Shown here piece after piece: positions 1-6,376 of a DNA stretch of 6,929 nt. A program made the translations under genes and the position numbers. Source of the DNA: Schlesneria sp. GTDB taxonomy: Bacteria; Planctomycetota; Planctomycetia; Planctomycetales; Planctomycetaceae. How positions within the stretch are numbered: position 1 is the stretch's first letter; every line of letters begins with the position of its first letter. The DNA lies in assembly GCA_025353525.1 (NCBI GenBank), contig JANXOO010000111.1:1-6929 (forward strand), given 5' to 3'. The notes beneath the pieces were generated by a model. It searched no databases. It saw only the letters and a list, made by a program, of their open reading frames with translations, and was not told the origin of the DNA.

Positions 1-1132
1 CCACGATTTGACCGTCGTTAATCGAAGACAATCTGATGAAGGTCAACTGGTCGACGTTATTTGAAACAAACCGCCCACTCCCGTCGGCCAAGGCGATGTT
101 GACCCCTCCGACGTGCATGCTGCGAGCCATCGCCGATGTCATTGACGTACCCGTCGTATTGCAACCCATGCCCGCTGCAGCCGATTGAGCCGTACAGAAT
201 TCAACGAAGCCAGCGCCCGCAGCCGATCCACCGGTATCTTCGAGCTCGTCTCCGCCGTCACCAAGCGTACCAAGATTCCAGAGTGCGTTATTGGGTGACG
301 GATTATAGGGACCCCGTCCGGCATTCTGGACACTGGCTCCGGGAAGTCCCATGGCCCAGATTCCGCGGGGATCATTGGTGATCAGCCCAGCCCTCAATTC
401 CGCAAACATCATCTGGTTCGAAGTTCCGTCTGTCACGTCGGCGATCCTCGAACCGTAACAGTTCGACGCGAAGGGCGTCGACGACATTCCGTTGACCGTC
501 GAGACGTACCCCTTCTTTTTTGACTTATAGGTGACGCCGAATCCGACGTGATCGTAGTCTTCGTACCCGGCGGATATCCCGTAGTTGCCGCGAGCCCATC
601 CACCGACAGCAGTTCCGTCCGTCGTATCGCCCGGAACGAGCGGGTTGTAGTAGTTGCTGTTGTTGTAGGCATCCGAAGGACAGCGGTAAGCAGAAATGCG
701 TTTACTTACGAGTCCGACGCGCCACGAGTTTCCGTTCACTCCGGCGGGTTCATTCGTGGTCGTGTCCGCAGGACCCTTCCATGGTCCGAACGAGTTGAGA
801 TTCGCGGCATTATAAAGGGCCGATTGTTCGATGTACGGTAGAATTGCCACTGCCCAATTGGGGCCGAAGGGAGCGATCAGTTCCAGGTTATCGCTATTTT
901 CTGCGTATGCCCACGGAACGAACGAGGCGAACGGGAAGCGGCCGAAAGTGCTTTCGTAGTTGAACATGGCTAACCCCATTTGTTTGAGGTTATTTTTGCA
1001 CTGCGTACGGCGGGCCGCTTCGCGGGCTTGTTGCACTGCGGGAAGCAAAAGTGCGATCAGGACGGCGATAATCGCGATCACCACCAGCAGTTCAATCAAC
1101 GTAAATCCACGGCTTCTTCTTGTTTTCGACAC
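1..1132 (-). CDS. DUF1559 prepilin-like protein (3' end cut by window edge)
   Basis: This encodes a surface or envelope protein of the DUF1559 (SBP_bac_10) family, whose molecular role is not established. The start is GTG at 1130-1132, with AAGGA at 1140-1144 seven bases upstream. Residues 1-9 form a basic leader (MSKTRRSRG), followed by [16 protein letters not shown], the type III signal of type IV pilins and pseudopilins: prepilin peptidase would cut after Gly9, and Glu14 is the conserved Glu5 of the mature protein. Residues 10-33 form the hydrophobic helix, followed by the usual [18 protein letters not shown] segment. Near the end, H340 and D350-G351 make the H-X9-DG motif. No stop interrupts 377 codons, and the last visible residues (SSINDGQIV) match the family's usual C-terminus, so probably only a few residues are missing. 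The 292-nt spacer to the phosphatase gene argues for its own promoter. Family assignment is near certain; function is unknown. Confidence 0.95.
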   Translation of the reverse strand, partial: MSKTRRSRGFTLIELLVVIAIIAVLIALLLPAVQQAREAARRTQCKNNLKQMGLAMFNYESTFGRFPFASFVPWAYAENSDNLELIAPFGPNWAVAILPYIEQSALYNAANLNSFGPWKGPADTTTNEPAGVNGNSWRVGLVSKRISAYRCPSDAYNNSNYYNPLVPGDTTDGTAVGGWARGNYGISAGYEDYDHVGFGVTYKSKKKGYVSTVNGMSSTPFASNCYGSRIADVTDGTSNQMMFAELRAGLITNDPRGIWAMGLPGASVQNAGRGPYNPSPNNALWNLGTLGDGGDELEDTGGSAAGAGFVEFCTAQSAAAGMGCNTTGTSMTSAMARSMHVGGVNIALADGSGRFVSNNVDQLTFIRLSSINDGQIV

Positions 1133-1424
1133 GATACTTTCCTTTCGAGAAAACTGTAATCGACATTCAGGCAAAAAACAAAAGTGTTAAAGCGCACGAT
1201 CATAAGCTAACAAATGATTAACAGCGTTTGGCGAACGTTGTGTGAAGAATTGAAGTGGATACGGCTTGCGGGATTGAAAGAGTCATTCATCGAAACCCGG
1301 CAAAAAAAAAACGCGAAATGATCTTCAATATGCCGCATGTCATTGGATGCAATCGATTGGAAAATGTCACGGCAGATGACTTGCGAAGTTTGCAATGCAT
1401 TTGCGTCCCGTGATGACGCCAGGA
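1133..1424. other. Spacer between phosphatase and DUF1559 genes
   Basis: This 292-nt spacer should hold the DUF1559 promoter and any terminator of the phosphatase gene, both read on the minus strand. I see a good ribosome binding site (minus-strand AAAGGAAAG, 1137-1145) but no convincing -35/-10 pair. A run of ten A (1302-1311; ten U in minus-strand RNA) is not preceded by a strong hairpin. A short inverted repeat, GCGTC at 1403-1407 and GACGC at 1415-1419, lies just after the phosphatase stop but has no U-tract after it. A 62-codon minus-strand frame at 1207-1395 shows no recognisable features. Confidence 0.5.
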
Positions 1425-2717
1425 TTATCCTCGCCGGGCGGGTCGCTTGTTTGTGGTCATACAGACATCTGCGACCTTACCCGATTCTTCAATCGCCATG
1501 TGGAATCGCTGCTCACCTTCGAGGCGGTGGACGGTCATGTGATAAGCGGCGCTGACGACGGCCAGGTAGGGTCGATCTTCGGGCGTTTTGGGAATTCGAA
1601 GCTTGCCCCACGAGCCATCACCAAGGTACAGCACTCCGTTTTTATCTTTCATTCCATTCACGAGCGGATGCGATCTTTTGAATGTATGGTCGTGATGTTC
1701 CAGGACGACATCGACGTTGTATCGTTCGAACAGCGGTGACCAGTGACGTCGTTGTTCTTCACCTGTTCCCGTCTTTCCATTCACTCCCTCGGAAGGGCGA
1801 TACGAAGGATACGCGGGGACGTGGTTGACGGCGATCAAATGTGGTCGTTCCTGTCGATCGGAAAGAGTCCGGCGCAACCAGTCGGTTTGCTCGCCTCCGA
1901 TCGGTTCGATGTGATCGGTATCCAGCAGGACCACGCTCAGATAGTCGCCGATATCGACGACACCATAAGTTTTCTCTGCGTAGAAATGATCGAAGAGGCC
2001 CAGGTACTGCGGCGAGTCGCTCCGTTTCGTTTTGTAACCACCGTTGACTTCATGATTCCCGATGCAGGTCAACATGGGAATGAGTCGACCTTCGACGTCG
2101 ATCATGTTCTGGCTGTAGTTCTTCAGGAACTTTGTAAAAGTGTCAGGCGATTTCCCGTTGTCGTAGGCCAAATCACCTGCGATGAGCGCAAAGTACGGTT
2201 CCTGTTTGGCAGCCAGAATGTTCGTGTTGATGGCATGCTGATCGATCCCGCAATCGCCTCCCGAAACGAACTGAATCGTATCCGTTGCCTTCGCCGGCAT
2301 TGTCCGAAAGCGATAGGACTTGACAGACTTCCCGATCGAAAACCGGTATTCGGTTCCCGCCTTCAATCCCGATAATTCGCATCGGTGAACTTTCAGGTCG
2401 GTGTCGGTGTAAGGCCTCGTGATCGTCTTGCCAATCTGCCATACCGGATTTTCAAGAGTCGCATATTGAATGGTCTCGTCAGCCGTCGATTCCGGTCCCA
2501 CCCATTGAATTGCGATACTGGATGTCGGGTCTTTCTGCATCGACAGAAAGAGAGTATCGGGAGCGAATCCTGCTGCCGCAGGATTCGTGCGATCTGTGTT
2601 TGACACCGCTTCCTCGCCGAATACGGCAGAATCAAAAGAAAAATGGCCAAGCGAAAGCCCGGCAGCAAGTCCGCCTAACGATGTTCCGAGAAAACGGCGA
2701 CGATCCAATGATGACAT
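1425..2717 (-). CDS. Tat-exported purple acid phosphatase-like metallophosphoesterase
   Basis: This 430-residue protein is a probable secreted phosphomonoesterase or phosphodiesterase of the calcineurin-like/purple acid phosphatase superfamily. The N-terminus has a twin-arginine signal (DRRRFLG, residues 5-11, then an Ala/Gly/Leu-rich stretch to about 24), so it should leave the cytoplasm folded. Residues about 50-140 look like the fibronectin-like N-terminal domain of purple acid phosphatases (HRCELSGLKAGTEYRFSIG). The metal-site motifs follow in order: GGDCG (D155), GDLAY (D182, Y185), GNHE (N221, H222), VNHVP (H299) and HHDH (H342, H344). Y185 is the position of the iron-binding Tyr in true purple acid phosphatases. 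The last block reads E-H-H-D-H where the family usually has G-H-x-H, so the Gly is replaced. The ATG at 2715-2717 has only a weak GA-rich Shine-Dalgarno, but it places the twin arginines correctly. The gene is divergent from purH. The substrate cannot be told from sequence. Confidence 0.92.
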   Translation of the reverse strand: MSSLDRRRFLGTSLGGLAAGLSLGHFSFDSAVFGEEAVSNTDRTNPAAAGFAPDTLFLSMQKDPTSSIAIQWVGPESTADETIQYATLENPVWQIGKTITRPYTDTDLKVHRCELSGLKAGTEYRFSIGKSVKSYRFRTMPAKATDTIQFVSGGDCGIDQHAINTNILAAKQEPYFALIAGDLAYDNGKSPDTFTKFLKNYSQNMIDVEGRLIPMLTCIGNHEVNGGYKTKRSDSPQYLGLFDHFYAEKTYGVVDIGDYLSVVLLDTDHIEPIGGEQTDWLRRTLSDRQERPHLIAVNHVPAYPSYRPSEGVNGKTGTGEEQRRHWSPLFERYNVDVVLEHHDHTFKRSHPLVNGMKDKNGVLYLGDGSWGKLRIPKTPEDRPYLAVVSAAYHMTVHRLEGEQRFHMAIEESGKVADVCMTTNKRPARRG

Positions 2718-2752
2718 CAGCTATCTTTCTATCCACCGGGAAAGAGTTAACG

Positions 2753-2772
2753 CGGCACAGGCACGCGTGCCG
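2753..2772. promoter_or_regulatory. GC-rich palindrome upstream of phosphatase gene
   Basis: Positions 2760-2771 read GGCACGCGTGCC, a perfect 12-bp palindrome. CGGCAC at 2753-2758 can instead pair with GTGCCG at 2767-2772 around an 8-nt loop. It lies about 36-55 nt before the phosphatase ATG, where it could be an operator or a leader hairpin. The symmetry is seen directly; a regulatory role is inference. Confidence 0.4.
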
Positions 2773-2970
2773 GAACCGGACAGGTTTTGAAATCTGGCAT
2801 CGCAACGCAGCGTCAGGAGAATTCTGCGACGGAATTGATTGTCTCGTTGGAAACGAATTTTTGATGAACGAATTGTGAGAAACCGATGAAACGGGAAGGG
2901 CGAATGTCGAACGTCAAAATACTTCGCGGACTGAATCGTCGTCGCAAATGAGTTTTCCAGGCTGCTTTTG

Positions 2971-2976
2971 TATACT
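2971..2976 (+). promoter_or_regulatory. Candidate -10 element of purH promoter
   Basis: TATACT matches the sigma-70 -10 consensus at five of six positions, and initiation about seven bases downstream would leave a leader of roughly 66 nt before the purH ATG. There is no good -35 at the expected distance (2948-2953 reads ATGAGT), and the TG just upstream abuts the hexamer rather than being spaced as in an extended -10. The call rests on the hexamer and position only. Confidence 0.35.
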
Positions 2977-3048
2977 GGAACCGTTTTGCGGACGATTGTG
3001 TCTGCGATTTGGTGATGCACGATTCAAAACAATGTCGAAAGTCCTTCC

Positions 3049-4629
3049 ATGCCTGCTGTCCGTCGTGCGCTGATCAGTCTCAGCGATAAACAGGGTCTGA
3101 TTCCGTTCGCTCAAGGACTCGTCCGACTCGGTTTCGAGTTGCTGTCGACAGGAGGGACCCGCAAGTCGCTCGAAGTGGCAGGTGTTCCTGTTCTTGATGT
3201 TTCGCAATACACCGGCTTTCCCGAAATGATGGACGGACGGGTCAAGACGCTGCATCCGAAAGTTCATGGTGGATTGCTGGGACGCCCCGATCTGGCAGAT
3301 GATGCCAAATCGATGAGCGATCATGGCATCACTCCGATCGAACTGGTTGTCGTGAACCTGTATCCGTTCGTCGAAACGATCGTCCGGCCGAATGTCACGC
3401 CTGACGAAGCGATCGAACAGATCGATATCGGTGGACCAAGTATGCTTCGATCGGCGGCAAAGAACCACAAGTATGTTGGTGTCGTCACCAGTCCGGCTCA
3501 GTATGACCGGGTCCTTGCTGAACTCGAGCGCGGATCGCTCAGTTTCGAATTTCGGCGAGAACTTGCCGCGACCGCATTCGAGATGACCGCACGCTACGAT
3601 CGGGCGATCGCCGACTATATGTCCGGATTGACTTCCATCGGTCCCGAAGGCAGCGATCGTGATTTCCCGGCGAACCTGACGCTGGCCTACGAACGTCGAT
3701 CGTCACTGCGATACGGTGAGAACCCGCATCAGCGAGCGGCGTTCTACGTCGAGTCCAATCCACCTCCGTCGACGCTGGCGGCTGCCAAAACGTTGCACGG
3801 GAAAGAATTGTCCTACAACAACTTGCTCGATCTCGATGCCGCGATGCAGATTGTTCGCGAATTCCGGCAGCCGGCTGCAGTCGTCATCAAGCACAACAAT
3901 CCCTGCGGCTGTGCAGTCGCAGAGACACTGGCCCAGGCATACCTCAACGCCGACGCCGGAGATCCGGTCAGCGCATTCGGTTCGATTCTGGGGTTCAACC
4001 GCGAGGTCGATGCGGCAACGGCAGATCAGTTGTGCGCTCCGGGACATTTCATTGAAGCAATTGTCGCTCCGTCGTATGCCGCCTCAGCATTCGAGAAATT
4101 GACCACAATTCCCAAATGGAAAGCGAACGTGCGGTTGCTTGAATGTCCGGCAATGCTCGAGCCGCGTCCGGTCAGTCAGGAGTATCGTCGCGTGACAGGC
4201 GGAATGCTGGTTCAGGATCGCGACGAAACACCCGAAGTGACAAACGAGTGGAAGGTTGTGACAACGCGGACTCCGACAGCGGACGAACGGGCCGATCTTG
4301 AATTTGCTTGGCTTGTTGGCAAGCACGTCAAATCGAATGCAATCCTCTTCGCCAAAGGAGGGCAGGTGCTGGGTGTCGGAGCGGGTCAGATGAGTCGGCT
4401 CGATTCAACGTTCATCGCAGCATTCAAGGCGGATGATCGGGCTCGCAGTGGTGTTTGCGCTTCGGATGCGTTCTTTCCGTTCCGTGACGGGATCGACCAG
4501 ATTCACAAGGCAGGCATTACCGCTGTGATCCAGCCGGGCGGATCGAAACGCGATGACGAAGTGATCGCCGCGTGTAACGAGTTCGGCATCGCCATGATCA
4601 TGACCGGACGAAGGCACTTCAGGCACTGA
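3049..4629 (+). CDS. purH: Bifunctional AICAR formyltransferase/IMP cyclohydrolase
   Basis: This cytoplasmic enzyme performs the last two steps of de novo purine synthesis: it formylates AICAR using 10-formyltetrahydrofolate, then closes the ring to IMP. The 526-residue length is normal. The N-terminal MGS-like cyclohydrolase domain shows SDKQG (12-16), STGGT (33-37), [10 protein letters not shown] (61-70) and [16 protein letters not shown] (125-140). The transformylase part shows LRYGENPHQ (220-228), [14 protein letters not shown] (252-265), the catalytic K281-H282 in [15 protein letters not shown] (304-311), KHVKSNAI (425-432) and VGAGQMSR (443-450). It ends in the typical [12 protein letters not shown] at 3013-3015 is in frame upstream and no other standard start intervenes, so ATG 3049 is well supported despite a poor Shine-Dalgarno. 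A short ATG frame (3032-3073) overlaps the start. The gene stands alone, divergent from the phosphatase gene and convergent with the TPR gene. It appears complete, with no missing catalytic residue. Confidence 0.99.
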   Translation: MPAVRRALISLSDKQGLIPFAQGLVRLGFELLSTGGTRKSLEVAGVPVLDVSQYTGFPEMMDGRVKTLHPKVHGGLLGRPDLADDAKSMSDHGITPIELVVVNLYPFVETIVRPNVTPDEAIEQIDIGGPSMLRSAAKNHKYVGVVTSPAQYDRVLAELERGSLSFEFRRELAATAFEMTARYDRAIADYMSGLTSIGPEGSDRDFPANLTLAYERRSSLRYGENPHQRAAFYVESNPPPSTLAAAKTLHGKELSYNNLLDLDAAMQIVREFRQPAAVVIKHNNPCGCAVAETLAQAYLNADAGDPVSAFGSILGFNREVDAATADQLCAPGHFIEAIVAPSYAASAFEKLTTIPKWKANVRLLECPAMLEPRPVSQEYRRVTGGMLVQDRDETPEVTNEWKVVTTRTPTADERADLEFAWLVGKHVKSNAILFAKGGQVLGVGAGQMSRLDSTFIAAFKADDRARSGVCASDAFFPFRDGIDQIHKAGITAVIQPGGSKRDDEVIAACNEFGIAMIMTGRRHFRH

Positions 4630-4636
4630 CGGACTC

Positions 4637-4757
4637 GGGCAGGGGACACCGGGCACACCGCAACGGGGAGGAATACCTCCCTGCCTTGAACGTACCGGGT
4701 GCATCGGTATTGAAGCTGGCGTTCAGGCTGTAGGTACGACAGCAATTGCTGCTGTTG
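4637..4757 (+). other. Structured 3' region downstream of purH
   Basis: This non-coding stretch contains several inverted repeats: GGGAGG (4666-4671) with CCTCCC (4676-4681) around the loop AATA; GGCAGGG (4638-4644) with CCCTGCC (4679-4685), which competes with the first; CGTACC (4691-4696) with GGTACG (4733-4738); and CGACAGCA (4737-4744) with TGCTGTTG (4750-4757), allowing one G-U pair. It could be a structured 3' untranslated region, an sRNA-like end or a degenerate repeat element. I recognise no known RNA family. Confidence 0.45.
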
Positions 4758-4761
4758 TCAG

Positions 4762-4797
4762 CGACAGGTATTACATTTCCTGTCGTTCGTCTTATTT
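4762..4797 (+). terminator. Probable intrinsic terminator of purH
   Basis: CGACAGG (4762-4768) pairs perfectly with CCTGTCG (4779-4785) around a 10-nt loop, with one more possible G-U pair outside, and is followed on the plus strand by a T-rich tail (TTCGTCTTATTT, 4786-4797). The tail runs into the last codons of the convergent TPR gene. Read on the minus strand the hairpin has no U-tract, so it should mainly serve purH. Confidence 0.6.
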
Positions 4798-5814
4798 GTC
4801 GTCCCACTCGTCATTGCTGACCGGTTTTGACGGGGTAGAATCCGCCTTCGAAGGTTTTTCGTCACCCCAATCGATGTCGTCGAAGTCGGTTTTCTCGTTG
4901 TTCGACTGTTTTTCATTTACCGAAGCGGGGGGCATTGCGAAGTCGTCATCCATTTTCAGAAGCGCGGGTTCCCCGGCGACTGGCGATTCTTCGGTAAAAT
5001 CGCCGGTGATCACGCTTCGGGACAGTTTGTCAGCCGTTCCGGCGGTCAATTGAATTGCTGACGACCGACGTAACGGTTTTGGCATCTCGTCACTCTCATC
5101 GCTATTCGGACGCGTGGTCCCCATTTCATCGGGAGTCGTTTCGGCGACGAAGGTGTCCAGTTCAGGATTGTCTTTCGTCAATCTGGCGAGTGCCCGACTG
5201 GCATCCGTGAGTTTCGGGTCGAGTTTCAGGGCTTCGCGGTACAGTGCTGTCGCCAGAGTCGTTTCACCGCGCTGCTGGTGGATGTAACCGAGACTGGCGC
5301 GGGTTTGTGCGCCATTGCCGATGCGCTGCAACAGCGAGAGACTCTCTTCGAGATCCCCTTTGACTCCGACAACCAATGCAAGATTATTTGTTGCTCGCAC
5401 GTAACTAGGTTTCAAATGCAGAGCTTTACGGAGCATGCGTTCAGATTCGGGAAGATCGCCGTTGAGATAGTAAAAGTAGCCCATGTCGGCCAGCAGGGCG
5501 GCATTATCGGGATCGAGTTTCCGGGCGCGTTCGTAAAAGCTGGCCGCTTCGGCATTGCGTTGCAGACGCGTACAAACAACTGCCAGCCGATGCATGTAAT
5601 CCGCGTTCTGCGGATTCTTGTCGAGTAATTCCTGGTAGATTTCGCGAGCCTGTTCCAGTTTGTCGCGTTTCTCGAAATCGGTCGCTTCAAGGTATCGCGA
5701 CGCAACGGCCGAAGCGGGTGTTCGCGATCGTGATGCAGTTCCAACCGGAGTTGATGCGCATCCCGATTGAAGGACGAACCCCATCGCAATGAAGCCTGCT
5801 GCAATAAACCGCAT
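4792..5814 (-). CDS. TPR-repeat lipoprotein with acidic C-terminal tail
   Basis: This 340-residue protein is probably lipid-anchored and exported. I prefer the ATG at 5812-5814, since AAGGA (5824-5828) lies nine bases upstream; the in-frame TTG two codons earlier (5818-5820) is only three bases from it. The signal is RFIAAGFIAMGFVLQSGC; Cys19 would be lipidated, although -3 is Gln where lipoboxes usually have Leu (Leu is at -4). Five tetratricopeptide units follow at roughly 44-70, 71-104, 105-138, 139-167 and 169-202; those at 71-138 and 169-202 are the clearest, with endings such as ARKLDPDN, ALHLKPSY and ALKLDPKL. TPR units generally bind other proteins. Residues 203-340 are low complexity and probably disordered, with acidic/aromatic patches at 288-292 (MDDDF), 310-319 (DFDDIDWGDE) and 335-340 (DEWDDK). 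The partner is unknown. The leader RNA may be structured. Gene and domains are secure; function is not. Confidence 0.93.
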   Translation of the reverse strand: MRFIAAGFIAMGFVLQSGCASTPVGTASRSRTPASAVASRYLEATDFEKRDKLEQAREIYQELLDKNPQNADYMHRLAVVCTRLQRNAEAASFYERARKLDPDNAALLADMGYFYYLNGDLPESERMLRKALHLKPSYVRATNNLALVVGVKGDLEESLSLLQRIGNGAQTRASLGYIHQQRGETTLATALYREALKLDPKLTDASRALARLTKDNPELDTFVAETTPDEMGTTRPNSDESDEMPKPLRRSSAIQLTAGTADKLSRSVITGDFTEESPVAGEPALLKMDDDFAMPPASVNEKQSNNEKTDFDDIDWGDEKPSKADSTPSKPVSNDEWDDK

Positions 5815-5815
5815 A

Positions 5816-5831
5816 TCCAATTATCCTTGGA
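5816..5831 (-). promoter_or_regulatory. Hairpin enclosing Shine-Dalgarno of TPR gene
   Basis: In minus-strand RNA, TCCAA (5831-5827) pairs with TTGGA (5820-5816) around the loop GGATAA. The GGA of the Shine-Dalgarno sits in the loop and its AA in the stem, two bases before the ATG. Such a hairpin could modulate ribosome access. Five pairs is short, so this is a candidate only; it also buries the alternative TTG start in the stem, which favours ATG. Confidence 0.4.
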
Positions 5832-5835
5832 ACGT

Positions 5836-5879
5836 GTCATCGTCAAGAAGTTGACTCGGTGGGATTCCACCAGGATGAC
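5836..5879 (-). promoter_or_regulatory. Candidate three-way-junction leader RNA of TPR gene
   Basis: Three perfect Watson-Crick helices nest without overlap in 44 nt. P1 pairs GTCATC (5836-5841) with GATGAC (5874-5879); one arm is GTCAA (5842-5846) with TTGAC (5851-5855) around a 4-nt loop; the other is GGTGG (5858-5862) with CCACC (5867-5871) around a 4-nt loop. The junction linkers are 0, 2 and 2 nt. It ends five bases before the Shine-Dalgarno hairpin. It matches no riboswitch class I know. That it is transcribed is inferred from its position. Confidence 0.4.
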
Positions 5880-6160
5880 GCATCGACGAGATCGACCCAA
5901 CGTCCTGTATCAATCAACTATCGGCACCGGATGTAAGGTAACCTGAGCAAACTTTGACGATTTTTCCGATATATTCATAAAGAAGTTGCAAATCGACCGG
6001 CAGTGGGAAATTTACCGGCTGAATGCAGGGGGCAGGCACTTACGCCGCAGCGGAGCTACTCGAACGGAATGCGATTTTGACTCAAACGTTTGACCGCTAA
6101 TGCGTTAGGCGCATCACCGCTGTATTTGCTGCGGACTCGACACTCCCCTCACCTCGTAAC
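5880..6160. other. Non-coding stretch upstream of TPR gene
   Basis: No supported gene lies here. It should contain the TPR gene promoter (minus strand), but I find no convincing hexamer pair; the most promoter-like part is the A/T-rich block around 5960-5985. On the plus strand a TTGACG at 5954-5959 has no good -10 partner. Further right are a 12-bp palindrome (6082-6093) and a small hairpin, ATGCG (6100-6104) with CGCAT (6110-6114). The right part may already belong to the intron-like relic, whose left edge I cannot fix. Confidence 0.45.
6082..6114. repeat. Palindrome plus adjacent short inverted repeat
   Basis: Positions 6082-6093 read TCAAACGTTTGA, a perfect 12-bp palindrome. Six bases later ATGCG (6100-6104) faces CGCAT (6110-6114) across the loop TTAGG. 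The symmetry is certain; whether this is an operator, a recombination site or a target for the neighbouring element is unknown. Confidence 0.4.
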
Positions 6161-6376
6161 GTGGTGTGGTGCGGCAGTTACGGTCGGAGTAGTGTAGCGA
6201 ATGCAAATTTCGTACAGGGTAAGACTTAGCCAATCACCGTGGCCCCGAGTGAGGTGTTTCGTGGAGCGACCCACGGATCGAAGCGTTCACAGAGGAAAGA
6301 ACGGGCCATGTATTGAGCTCCGATAACCTCAGTTTGTGGTGTCCGACCTTGTCACAGCAAGGGGGAGGCGAAAGTG

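Larger units (their letters stand above)
2718..3048. other. Divergent spacer between phosphatase gene and purH
   Basis: This 331-nt spacer carries the 5' sides of both genes. On the phosphatase side is a perfect palindrome at 2760-2771; on the purH side are a -10-like TATACT at 2971-2976 and a leader that can pair GTTTTG (2983-2988) with CAAAAC (3025-3030). In the middle, AACGAATT occurs twice, at 2852-2859 and 2867-2874, 15 nt apart start to start; this could be a direct-repeat operator or chance. Longer reading frames here have no family features and partly run into the flanking genes. I see no mobile element or RNA gene. Confidence 0.5.

Noticed and set aside
1302..1311. Run of ten A as a minus-strand terminator U-tract for the phosphatase gene
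   Set aside because: No stable GC-rich hairpin precedes it in the minus-strand direction, and it lies over 110 nt past the stop; treated as a plain homopolymer.
1207..1395. 62-codon minus-strand frame in the spacer before the DUF1559 gene
   Set aside because: No ribosome site, no family likeness and irregular composition; probably chance.
1403..1419. GCGTC/GACGC inverted repeat after the phosphatase stop
   Set aside because: Only five pairs and no U-rich tail, so it is not supported as a terminator.
1743..2375. 210-codon plus-strand frame inside the phosphatase gene
   Set aside because: It is antisense to the phosphatase metal motifs and has no recognisable domain.
2914..3468. 184-codon minus-strand frame opposite purH
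   Set aside because: It is antisense to conserved purH codons, shows no family features and is explained by codon bias in purH.
5954..5983. Plus-strand TTGACG as a promoter reading into the intron relic
   Set aside because: The best -10 at an allowed distance (TAAAGA) matches only half the consensus and no intact plus-strand gene follows.
6103..6110. GTTAGGC resembling an integron attC core site
   Set aside because: No matching RYYYAAC partner lies at a proper distance on either side and no integrase or cassette structure is present.
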